A stretch of DNA of 64,000 bases from QHXM01 sp032160705 (GTDB taxonomy: Bacteria > Acidobacteriota > Blastocatellia > Pyrinomonadales > Pyrinomonadaceae), in the NCBI GenBank assembly GCA_032160705.1, contig JAVHVE010000061.1:62001-126000 (forward strand), read 5' to 3'. The position numbers and the translations under genes are program-made. Position 1 is the first letter of the stretch. Each line of letters opens with the position of its first letter. Positions 44,101 through 51,630 of the stretch are shown in pieces. The notes under the pieces are model-generated. The model ran no database searches. It saw nothing but the letters and a program-made list of their open reading frames with translations, and had not been told where the DNA came from.

Positions 44101-44101
44101 G

Positions 44102-44560
44102 ATGAACGTAGTTCATATTAAGGTTCAGCCGATGACGCGCGAGAGTTTCGCGCCGTTCGGGGTGTTGATTGACAGTCGCGGGTCGGTGGAGATTGATTTA
44201 GGCGCGGGTGTGCCGAGTCTGACGGGGGCGACCGCCGAGTGGCGACCTTTTCGGTTTGATTTCATGGCGCGGCACAGGAAGACGATGCAGGTTTTTTCGC
44301 CGCTCGTTTCTTCGCGCTTCGTGATTGCCGTCGCGCCGCCAAATGAGGGGAGCGCGCCCGATGTTGAAAGCGTCGTCGCATTTTTAGTTGACGGGCGATT
44401 GCCTTACGCCTATCACAAGGGGACGTGGCACACGCCGCCGTTCCCCGTCAATGAATGGGCATCGTATCTGGTGGTTGACCGCGCGGGAACGCTGGACGAC
44501 GATTGGGAGTTGGTGGATTTGAAAGTGACGCATCAAGTGATCTTCGAGATTGAATTTTGA
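44102..44560 (+). CDS. Ureidoglycolate lyase-like protein (AllA family)
   Basis: 152 residues, normal AllA length. It matches the cupin-like family: IKVQPMTRESFAPFGVLIDS, FRFDFMARHRKTMQVFSPLV, FVIAVAPPNEG, and LPYAYHKGTWHTPPFPVNEW (the AllA signature YHKGTWHxP). The family cleaves ureidoglycolate to glyoxylate and urea in purine/allantoin breakdown. No other allantoin gene is present. It lies between nuoD and nuoH and is bracketed by two palindromes found nowhere else in the window. It may be a recent insertion or a repurposed family member. Confidence 0.8.
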   Translation: MNVVHIKVQPMTRESFAPFGVLIDSRGSVEIDLGAGVPSLTGATAEWRPFRFDFMARHRKTMQVFSPLVSSRFVIAVAPPNEGSAPDVESVVAFLVDGRLPYAYHKGTWHTPPFPVNEWASYLVVDRAGTLDDDWELVDLKVTHQVIFEIEF

Positions 44561-44564
44561 AAAA

Positions 44565-44651
44565 CAGATGTTGGATGCTGGATGCTAGATGTCAGACGAG
44601 AGAAGCCAGCGACTAATATCTAATATCTAATATCTGATATCTAACATCTGA
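44565..44651. repeat. Imperfect palindrome of GGATGCT / TATCTAA words
   Basis: The left side has CAGATGTTGGATGCTGGATG words, the right side ATATCTAATATCTAATATCT words ending AACATCTG. The outermost CAGATGTT/AACATCTG pair exactly; the interior is only partly complementary. It ends 6 bases before the nuoH ATG. Confidence 0.65.
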
Positions 44652-44657
44652 ACTTTT

Positions 44658-45980
44658 ATGTTGGCATACTTCGCGCCGCCAAATTTTATAGACAATTTCC
44701 TGCTCAAATTCTTCGAGCCGGAGACGGTCAACTATGTCGTCTGGCCGTTCATTCAAATCGGCGCGGTCGTTACGGCGATAGCCGTCTACGCTCTCTACGC
44801 GACCTACGCTGAGCGCAAGATTTCCGCTTTCATGCAGGCGCGCCTTGGGCCGATGCGCGTGGGCAAGTGGGGACTCTTGCAGCCGTTTGCCGATGCCATC
44901 AAGCTCCTGACCAAAGAAGACCTCGCGCCCGACAAGGCAGACATCTACACTTTCAAGTTTGCGCCTTTCATCTCCGTCGCGGCTGCTTTCATCGTCTTTG
45001 CCGTGATTCCATTCGCTCCCGATTGGGGCATCATCACGGATGTTAACATCGGGTTGCTCTTCGTGCTCTCGATCTCAAGCGTCGGCGTGCTGGCGTTGAT
45101 TCTTGCGGGCTGGTCTTCAAATTCGAAATACGCCCTGATGGGAGCTTTGCGCTCCTCCGCCCAGATGGTTTCCTATGAAGTGGCGATGGGGCTTTCGATC
45201 ATCGGCGCGCTGATGTTCTCGCGCACGCTCTCGCTGTCCGGTGTTGTGGGTGCGCAGGCGGCGGATTCCATCTGGTACGTGCTCTACCAGCCGCTCGGCT
45301 TTCTGACATTTCTCATTAGCGGCATCGCCGAAAACAACCGCGCGCCGTTTGACCTGCCCGAAGCGGAATCCGAACTCGTCGCGGGTTTCCATACGGAATA
45401 TTCAGGCATGCGCTGGTCGCTTTTCTTCATGGCCGAATACGCGGCGATGGTCGTCGTCTCGGCGGTGGCGACCACGCTTTATCTAGGCGGCTGGCACTTC
45501 CCGTTCGTGTACGGTTTGACGGAGGCACGCGGGCATCACACGCTGTACGTCATCATCAGCCTCTTCGTCTTCATCGCCAAACTGACTGTTCTGCTTTATC
45601 TCTATTTCTGGTTGCGCTGGACGCTCCCGCGCTTCCGCTACGATCAGTTGATGGACATTGGATGGAAGTGGCTGATTCCGACCGCACTCGTCAATATCGT
45701 GTTGACGGCAATCGCCGTCTTCACGGTGCAGGCGCTCAACGGCTGGAACGGAATGCAAACGATTGAGTCAACCGCGCAGGGGTTGAATCTCTCCGCCAGC
45801 GGAAAAGGGATTATGATTGGTTTCGGCGTGGTCGGAATTTTCATCACGGCGGGCTTGCTTTCCATGATTAACTGGCGCTCGCGTGATTTCAACTTGCGGA
45901 AGCAGCGCCGCAACATTCGCTTGATTAACTTGCCGCAAGGCAAGCCAGCGGTTGCGCCGCCAGCGACAGAACAGGGGTAG
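44658..45980 (+). CDS. nuoH: NADH-quinone oxidoreductase subunit H
   Basis: 440 residues, longer than the usual ~330-400, with an extra N-terminal lead and a C-terminal basic extension. Eight or more membrane helices. Signatures: AERKISAFMQARLGPMRVGK then LLQPFADAIKLLTKEDLAPD, IAENNRAPFDLPEAESELVA, GFHTEYSGMRWSLFFMAEYA. These form the quinone channel facing NuoB/NuoD. The C-terminus (RSRDFNLRKQRRNIRLINLP) is a positively charged tail. It is followed by a GTGACAG palindrome. Confidence 0.95.
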   Translation: MLAYFAPPNFIDNFLLKFFEPETVNYVVWPFIQIGAVVTAIAVYALYATYAERKISAFMQARLGPMRVGKWGLLQPFADAIKLLTKEDLAPDKADIYTFKFAPFISVAAAFIVFAVIPFAPDWGIITDVNIGLLFVLSISSVGVLALILAGWSSNSKYALMGALRSSAQMVSYEVAMGLSIIGALMFSRTLSLSGVVGAQAADSIWYVLYQPLGFLTFLISGIAENNRAPFDLPEAESELVAGFHTEYSGMRWSLFFMAEYAAMVVVSAVATTLYLGGWHFPFVYGLTEARGHHTLYVIISLFVFIAKLTVLLYLYFWLRWTLPRFRYDQLMDIGWKWLIPTALVNIVLTAIAVFTVQALNGWNGMQTIESTAQGLNLSASGKGIMIGFGVVGIFITAGLLSMINWRSRDFNLRKQRRNIRLINLPQGKPAVAPPATEQG

Positions 45981-45985
45981 AAAGA

Positions 45986-46118
45986 CCGTGACAAGTGACA
46001 GGAGAAAAGCCGTAAACCGTGACAGGTGACAGGTGACAAGAAAGAACAAGATTTCTCTTGTCACCTATCACTTGTCACCTGTCACGGTTCTTCCCTGTCA
46101 CTTGTCACCTGTCACGGA
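45986..46118. repeat. Word-built palindrome, GTGACAG family, copy 3
   Basis: The longest copy of this family, with several GTGACAGGTGACA words on the left and CTGTCACTTGTCACCTGTCA words on the right; ACCGTGACAAGTGACAGG also occurs as an internal duplication. It ends 8 bases before the nuoI ATG but leaves room for GGAGG. Confidence 0.9.
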
Positions 46119-46126
46119 GGTTGTTT

Positions 46127-46660
46127 ATGCCAGCAGTAAATGTTCCACAGCCGACTTTCATGGAGAAGCTCAAACGCTTCTTTATGGTTGACCTCTTGAA
46201 AGGTCTGGGGCTGACCTTGAAGTACAACGTCGGCGCGCTCACGGACAAGGATTCGGTAGCGGGCAAAGGCATCTACACGGAGCAATACCCAAAGGTGCGC
46301 CCAGAAGTTGCGCCGCGCTTTCACGGCGCTCCGCGTCTCAACATGGACCCGGAAACGCACGACACGCTCTGCATCGCCTGCAACTTGTGCGCGCTCGCCT
46401 GCCCGGAAGATTGCATTGACGTGATTGCCATGGACATCGAAATCACGGTCGCGGGCAAGGCGCGCAAGAAAAAGGTGCTCGACGAATTCATCTTCGACAC
46501 CTCGCGCTGCATGTTCTGCGCGCTCTGCCAGGAGGCTTGCCCGACGGCCTGTCTGGAACTCACGCAGGAATTTGAACTCGCCACCTACTCGCGCGCCGGA
46601 TTCGTCTGGAACCGCGAGATGCTCGAACAGGGGCGAGAGACGGTCAAATACACGAAGTAA
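46127..46660 (+). CDS. nuoI: NADH-quinone oxidoreductase subunit I
   Basis: 177 residues from the ATG at 46127, with GGAGG seven bases upstream; a start at 46058 would be palindrome-coded. It binds two [4Fe-4S] clusters (N6a/N6b): CIACNLCALACPEDCID and CMFCALCQEACPTACLEL. The N-terminal segment FMVDLLKGLGLTLKYNVGAL is the usual membrane-associated start. It conducts electrons between NuoG and NuoB in standard complex I. Because nuoEFG are not found here, its electron donor may be a ferredoxin or a distantly encoded module. Confidence 0.95.
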   Translation: MPAVNVPQPTFMEKLKRFFMVDLLKGLGLTLKYNVGALTDKDSVAGKGIYTEQYPKVRPEVAPRFHGAPRLNMDPETHDTLCIACNLCALACPEDCIDVIAMDIEITVAGKARKKKVLDEFIFDTSRCMFCALCQEACPTACLELTQEFELATYSRAGFVWNREMLEQGRETVKYTK

Positions 46661-46741
46661 CAGTTCTCAGTTTTCAGTTTTGAGTTTTCAGTAAAGACTG
46701 ATTACTCGCTTCTGAAAACTGAAAACTGAAAACTGAAAACT
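46661..46741. repeat. Word-built palindrome, CTGAAAA family, copy 3
   Basis: Left arm CAGTTCTCAGTTTTCAGTTT, right arm CTGAAAACTGAAAACTGAAA. It spans exactly from the nuoI stop to the base before the nuoJ ATG. Confidence 0.92.
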
Positions 46742-47407
46742 ATGGTTCTCTCCGGTTGGGAAGCAGTCTTCTTTTGGGTGTTCTCGATTGCGGCGCTGAT
46801 CGCTGGCCTCTTGACGATCATGGCGCGCAATGCGGTGCATAGCGCGCTCTTCCTGATTTCGTCGCTGGTTTCCATTGCGGCGCTGTTTATTCTGCTCGGT
46901 GCAGAGTTCATCGCGGGTGTGCAGATTCTGGTATACGTCGGCGGCGTGATGGTGCTGTTCCTCTTCGTCATCATGCTCGTCAACGTCGGCGCGGAAGAAC
47001 GCGGGCGCGAGCGCCTCTTCAACCGTCCGGCGCAGGTGATTACGACCACCGTCTTTGCGTTGCTGCTCGCCGTCGGGTTGGTTTACGCGCTCAATCAGGG
47101 CTACAAGGGGATTTCGGAGAATAACAAAGACAAGATTGATTTGGCCGGGGCAAGACGCTCCATTGAGGAGCAGGATTTGCCGCGCGCGGCGACCGGCACA
47201 TTCAGAATCACGAAGGACACGGAGCGAGTCGGCAATAGTCTCTATCGCTACGCTTCGCTCCCCTTCGAGATTGCGAGCGTGCTCTTGCTCGTCGCCATCA
47301 TCGGCTCTGTGATGCTGGCGCGCACGGTCAAGCAGGAAGCAGCCGTTGATGATGTGGATCCAATGGAAGAGCAGAATACAGAAGACAGGAGTCAGAAGTC
47401 AGAATGA
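46742..47407 (+). CDS. nuoJ: NADH-quinone oxidoreductase subunit J
   Basis: 221 residues. Five membrane helices, including AALIAGLLTIMARNAVHSAL and the pi-bulge helix VQILVYVGGVMVLFLFVIML. It lies in the membrane arm between NuoH and NuoK. The polar loop after helix 4 (NNKDKIDLAGARRSIEEQDL) is longer than usual. The last ~11 residues, QNTEDRSQKSE, and the TGA are encoded by the following palindrome, so the native end was probably near DDVDPMEE. Confidence 0.92.
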   Translation: MVLSGWEAVFFWVFSIAALIAGLLTIMARNAVHSALFLISSLVSIAALFILLGAEFIAGVQILVYVGGVMVLFLFVIMLVNVGAEERGRERLFNRPAQVITTTVFALLLAVGLVYALNQGYKGISENNKDKIDLAGARRSIEEQDLPRAATGTFRITKDTERVGNSLYRYASLPFEIASVLLLVAIIGSVMLARTVKQEAAVDDVDPMEEQNTEDRSQKSE

Positions 47408-47475
47408 AGAGGCGGAGAACCACATTCACAGATTTTCTTTTATTCTGACTTCTGTGTTCTGACTTCTGACTCCTG
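47371..47475. repeat. Word-built palindrome, ACAGAAG family, copy 6
   Basis: Left arm CAGAATACAGAAGACAGGAG then TCAGAAGTCAGAA, loop AGAGGCGGAGAACCACATTC then ACAGATTTTC, right arm TATTCTGACTTCTGTGTTCT. Its left half codes for the NuoJ tail and stop. It ends 10 bases before the nuoK ATG, leaving GGGGAA as a possible ribosome-binding site. Confidence 0.92.
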
Positions 47476-47485
47476 CGGGGAATTT

Positions 47486-47893
47486 ATGACCAGCTTATTA
47501 ACTCCCATGTTCGCCTTCGTTATTCAGGAAGCGGCGAGCAGTCGCGGCGAGCAGATCATGCAGGGCATCAAGAACCCTGACCTCTCGAAGTTTCTGGTCA
47601 TCGGTGCGCTGCTATTCATCATCGGCGTGGCGGGCGTACTCTCGCGCCGCAACATCATCGTCATCTTCATGTCAATCGAGTTGATTTTGAACGCCGCCAA
47701 CCTGAACTTCATAGCCTTTTCGCGTTACCTGCAAGACACCGGCAATATCAACGCCATCGCGGGACAGGTTTTCACGGTCTTCATCATCGTTGTTGCGGCG
47801 GCTGAAGCCGCCATTGGTCTCGGCATTGTCATCGCGCTTTACCGGAACAAGGAGACGATCTGGGTTGACGAAATTGATTTGTTGAAATGGTGA
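47486..47893 (+). CDS. nuoK: NADH-quinone oxidoreductase subunit K
   Basis: 135 residues, longer than the usual ~100 because of a polar N-terminal lead. Three membrane helices: FLVIGALLFIIGVAGVLSRR, then NIIVIFMSIELILNAANLNF with the conserved Glu in the MSIELILNA motif, then FIIVVAAAEAAIGLGIVIAL with the second conserved Glu. These Glu residues sit in the proton pathway. It is followed by an unrelated exported metallopeptidase-like gene. Confidence 0.93.
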   Translation: MTSLLTPMFAFVIQEAASSRGEQIMQGIKNPDLSKFLVIGALLFIIGVAGVLSRRNIIVIFMSIELILNAANLNFIAFSRYLQDTGNINAIAGQVFTVFIIVVAAAEAAIGLGIVIALYRNKETIWVDEIDLLKW

Positions 47894-47951
47894 ATTTCTG
47901 TTCGAGCCTCGCTGCTCCATTAACCCCCTTAGAATAGTGAGAAAAACTCTG

Positions 47952-48890
47952 ATGCCTTTTCAAACCAACACCACGCAACGAGTGGTTGACATATCCATCA
48001 GGCGCGGGGCGCTCGCGCTGATCCTGCTCGTTTGCGTGTTGGCCGCCGGGTGCTCCAAAGCCACGAATTCAAACCAGGCGAACACCAATTCCAAGCGGAA
48101 CACCGCAACTTCTGCCAATGCCGCTCCTGCCACGGCGCAGGGCAGTTCCGCCTCTGCCGAAGACAAGGGCGACTTCAAGCTGGCTTACGTGCCGGTCAAG
48201 AATGAGCAGCACGCGCACCTGGAGAAAATGCTCCAGGATTCCAAGCTCTTTGACCGCCTCACAGAAGATTTGAACAATCACCTAGCTCTGCCATTCGACA
48301 TTACAACTACCTTCACGGAGTGCGCGGACTTGCCGGAAGCGCAGCAGATGGGCGCTGCAAACGCCTGGTATAACCCTGAGAACCATTCAGTCACGATGTG
48401 CTACGAGCTGATAGCCAAGTCCGAGGAGCTTTTCAAAGACGACGAGAAGACGCCGCAAGATTTAGAGGATGCCGTGAAAGGTTCGACGGCGTGGACTTTC
48501 TATCACGAACTTGGCCATGCCATGATAGATATTTACAAGCTCCCGCTGACCGGGAAGAACGAGGACGCGGCGGATCAGATTTCCACCTATACCCTCATCG
48601 GCGGCGGCGACGAAGGGGAGAAATACGCCCTCAGCGGGGCAGAGGATTTTGGGCGCGAGGCCGGTGCGGACAACGACCTCAACGACCTGCAATTTGCTGA
48701 CACACACTCGCTCGACAAGCAAAGGTTCTACAACATCGTCTGCTGGGTCTATGGTCAGAACGAGGAAAAATATAGCCACCTGATTGAACAGGGAGCTTTG
48801 CCGGAAAACAGGGCGGGGCGCTGCAAAGAAGAGTACGACACGATGACGCGCAGTTGGGAGACTCTGCTGGCACCGCACAAGAAAAGCTAA
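47952..48890 (+). CDS. Lipoprotein of the DUF4344 metallopeptidase type
   Basis: 312 residues from the ATG at 47952; a GTG at 47937 is also in frame. The lipobox is LAAGCSKA, after a hydrophobic run (LALILLVCVLAAGC). A low-complexity Asn/Ala/Thr linker follows. The catalytic region shows FYHELGHAMIDIYKLPLTGK then NEDAADQISTYTLIGGG, matching the zinc HExxH motif with a downstream Glu/Asp. The Cys pair VTMCYELIAKSEELFKDD lies upstream. Family members are predicted peptidases with no known substrate. It sits between nuoK and nuoL, where no peptidase is expected, and has no Shine-Dalgarno-like motif of note. Confidence 0.78.
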   Translation: MPFQTNTTQRVVDISIRRGALALILLVCVLAAGCSKATNSNQANTNSKRNTATSANAAPATAQGSSASAEDKGDFKLAYVPVKNEQHAHLEKMLQDSKLFDRLTEDLNNHLALPFDITTTFTECADLPEAQQMGAANAWYNPENHSVTMCYELIAKSEELFKDDEKTPQDLEDAVKGSTAWTFYHELGHAMIDIYKLPLTGKNEDAADQISTYTLIGGGDEGEKYALSGAEDFGREAGADNDLNDLQFADTHSLDKQRFYNIVCWVYGQNEEKYSHLIEQGALPENRAGRCKEEYDTMTRSWETLLAPHKKS

Positions 48891-48896
48891 GAATCT

Positions 48897-51551
48897 ATGT
48901 ACCGATACATCTGGCTCGTTCCGCTTCTGCCCCTTGCGGGCGCGGCCATTAACGGCCTGCTGGGGCGCAAATTTCGTTTCTCGGAAAGGCTCGTTGGCTC
49001 TATTGCCGTCGGCTCTATTGCGCTCGCGTTTCTGTTAAGCGTGATGGCTGTCTGGTCGTATGGCTTCAGCAGCGACGCGCGCTGGCCTGCGCCCTATCTG
49101 ACGAGCGAGGACGGCAGGTTCGGGTACACGTGGATTCCGGGCGGCGCGGTAGAGCTAACGCAGGGCACAAGAGATCGCGTGAGCGCCGAGACAATGGAGC
49201 AACTCGGCGAGGAAGCGGCTCGCATCAGGGCGGAGCGCGGGTTGGCACCTGGTGCGCCGGTTTTGGTCGGCAGGCCGGTAGTACCGGAGACGAATCAAGC
49301 CTCGATTCTTAACGTAGAGTGGAGCTATCAACTCGATTCGCTCTCCTCTGTCTTCATGCTCATCGTGACAGGTGTGGGCTTGTGCATCTTCGTCTTTGCA
49401 ACGGGCTACATGCACGGCGACACAGGCTTCTATCGGTTCTTTGCCTATCTCGGCCTCTTCATGTTCTCGATGCTCGTCCTCGTGATGGGGTCGAATTTTT
49501 TGATGATGTTCGTCGGCTGGGAGGGTGTCGGTCTTTGTTCGTACCTGCTCATCGGCTATTACTTTGACCGCAAGGAAGCGGGCGATGCCTCGCGCAAGGC
49601 TTTCATCACGAACCGCATCGGGGATTTCGGCTTCACCCTCGCCATCTTTGCCATCATCGCTACGTTCGGCTCGGTGCAATACGGGGACGTGATGAGACAG
49701 GCGGCGAGCTACCCCGTTGAGGTGTTAGGACAGTGGGGGCTGATGTCCTGGATTGCGCTCGGACTCTTCATCGGCGCAATCGGCAAATCCGCGCAGATTC
49801 CTTTGTTCGTCTGGCTGCCGGACGCGATGGCCGGGCCGACGCCAGTCTCCGCCTTGATTCACGCGGCGACAATGGTCACTGCCGGGCTCTACATGCTGAC
49901 GCGCACGAACGTCATCTTCCAGCATTCGCAGACCGTGATGCTGGTCGTGGCAATCGTCGGCGCAGCCACCGCGCTCTTTGCCGCGACCATCGGCATCACG
50001 CAAAACGACATCAAGAAAGTTCTAGCTTACTCGACCATCTCGCAGCTAGGCTTCATGTTCCTGGCCTGCGGCGTCGGCGCGTTCGTCATCGGCATCTTCC
50101 ACGTCATGACGCATGCTTTCTTCAAGGCCCTGATGTTTCTCGGCGCAGGGAGCGTGATTCACGGCATGCACCATGAACAGGACATGCGGCGCATGGGCGG
50201 TTTGAAGAAGTACATGCCGAAGACGTACTGGACATTCCTCGCGGGCTGGCTCGCCATCTGCGGCATCATTCCGTTCAGCGGCTTCTGGTCGAAGGATGAG
50301 ATTTTGTGGCAGACGGCTTCGACCAACTACATTCCGGGCGGCTGGATTCTCTGGCTCGTCGGCACAATCGCCGCGACCTGCACGGCCTTCTACATGACGC
50401 GGCTGATGGCGATGACCTTCTGGGGCAAGCCAAGATTTTTAGAAAAATCGGCGGGCGGCGAGGCCGACGAAGCGCACGCGCATGGCTTTGACGAAGGCTT
50501 GAAGCCGCACGACGCGCGCATGGAATCCGCAGGCGACCGACCGCACCATGAGCCGGGCGCGCATGTGGGCGAAGCCCACGACGAACAGGTAGCGCACGAT
50601 GTTGGGGGCGCGCACGCGGCAGACGAACATGGGCACGGCGCGCATGGTCATGGCTCGCACATCCCGCACGAATCGCCGCCTTCGATGTGGATTCCGCTGG
50701 CTGTTCTGGCTGTGCTCGCGACCATCGGCGGACTCATCGGCATCGGCCCGGCGTTCACGGGCGGCGGGCACGCGGGCGGGCGCGTCAACATTGTCAACTG
50801 GCTCGACCCGGTCATCTGGAATCCGCAGACGCGCGCATTTGGCCGTGAGCATGAAGCGGCAGGCGAGAGCCCCGGCCATGCCGAAAGCGCTGGCGCTCCG
50901 TTAGCTTCGGACGCGCCGCACGGCACAGCAGCCACACCTGTGCGCGAAGCGGCTGGCGGTGAAGAGTCCGCTTCGCCTTATGGCTCGACAGGGTTCAACC
51001 TGGCTCACGCGGCGGAAAACGCTCTCGGCAGCCACGCGCGTGCGGAATGGCTCTTCATCATTATCTCGCTCATCGCGGCTGGAACGGGGATGGGACTGGG
51101 CTGGCTCTTTTACGTCAGGAAACCCGGCCTGCCGGATGTGTGGGCTGCGCGCCTGCGCCCGCTCTATCGCGCGAGCTTCAACAAATACTGGGTGGACGAA
51201 CTCTACGGCAAGCTTTTCACGCGGCGCACGATGGACGCGGCGCGCGGCGTCTATGCAGTTGACTCGCGCGTGCTGGACGGCGCGGTCAACGGCACCGCCT
51301 GGCTGACGCGCATGGCGAGCCGCATCACGGGCGGGTTTGACAGGTATATCGTTGACGGATTGGTCAACGGCATCGCCAAAGTCATTGGCAGACACGCGTC
51401 GCGCCTGATCCGCTCGACGCAAACGGGTCTGACGGCGAACTACGCGCTCGTGATGGTGCTCGGCCTCGTCATTGCCGTCGCGCTCTTTTTCGGTCAAGAC
51501 CTGTGGAATGCAGTTTTCGGTTTTCAGTTTTCAGTTTTCAGCTTCCGCTGA
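48897..51551 (+). CDS. nuoL: NADH-quinone oxidoreductase subunit L with a His-rich loop
   Basis: 884 residues; the usual length is about 610-660. Core antiporter-like signatures: GLCIFVFATGYMHGDTGFYR, FVGWEGVGLCSYLLIGYYFD, GKSAQIPLFVWLPDAMAGPT and PVSALIHAATMVTAGLYMLT. Two insertions account for the extra length: ~residues 62-140 (a polar loop with SAETMEQLGEEAARIRAERG) and ~524-594, where a His-rich stretch has about 15 His (HDEQVAHDVGGAHAADEHGH; GAHGHGSHIPHE). A further A/G/E-rich loop follows near 640-700. The last ~11 residues (FGFQFSVFSFR) are palindrome-coded. NuoL pumps protons at the distal end of the membrane arm. Confidence 0.92.
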   Translation: MYRYIWLVPLLPLAGAAINGLLGRKFRFSERLVGSIAVGSIALAFLLSVMAVWSYGFSSDARWPAPYLTSEDGRFGYTWIPGGAVELTQGTRDRVSAETMEQLGEEAARIRAERGLAPGAPVLVGRPVVPETNQASILNVEWSYQLDSLSSVFMLIVTGVGLCIFVFATGYMHGDTGFYRFFAYLGLFMFSMLVLVMGSNFLMMFVGWEGVGLCSYLLIGYYFDRKEAGDASRKAFITNRIGDFGFTLAIFAIIATFGSVQYGDVMRQAASYPVEVLGQWGLMSWIALGLFIGAIGKSAQIPLFVWLPDAMAGPTPVSALIHAATMVTAGLYMLTRTNVIFQHSQTVMLVVAIVGAATALFAATIGITQNDIKKVLAYSTISQLGFMFLACGVGAFVIGIFHVMTHAFFKALMFLGAGSVIHGMHHEQDMRRMGGLKKYMPKTYWTFLAGWLAICGIIPFSGFWSKDEILWQTASTNYIPGGWILWLVGTIAATCTAFYMTRLMAMTFWGKPRFLEKSAGGEADEAHAHGFDEGLKPHDARMESAGDRPHHEPGAHVGEAHDEQVAHDVGGAHAADEHGHGAHGHGSHIPHESPPSMWIPLAVLAVLATIGGLIGIGPAFTGGGHAGGRVNIVNWLDPVIWNPQTRAFGREHEAAGESPGHAESAGAPLASDAPHGTAATPVREAAGGEESASPYGSTGFNLAHAAENALGSHARAEWLFIIISLIAAGTGMGLGWLFYVRKPGLPDVWAARLRPLYRASFNKYWVDELYGKLFTRRTMDAARGVYAVDSRVLDGAVNGTAWLTRMASRITGGFDRYIVDGLVNGIAKVIGRHASRLIRSTQTGLTANYALVMVLGLVIAVALFFGQDLWNAVFGFQFSVFSFR

Positions 51552-51629
51552 GAATGGAAGCTTGATGACCGATTACCGAACTGGTTTAACTGAAGACTGA
51601 AAACTGAAAACTCGGAACTGAAAACTGAC
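51511..51629. repeat. Word-built palindrome, CTGAAAA family, copy 4
   Basis: Left arm CAGTTTTCGGTTTTCAGTTT then TCAGTTTTCAG, a longer loop (about 45 bases, with the TGA of nuoL), right arm AACTGAAGACTGAAAACTGA then AAACTCGGAACTGAAAACTGA. It ends 1 base before the nuoM ATG. Confidence 0.9.
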
Positions 51630-51630
51630 T

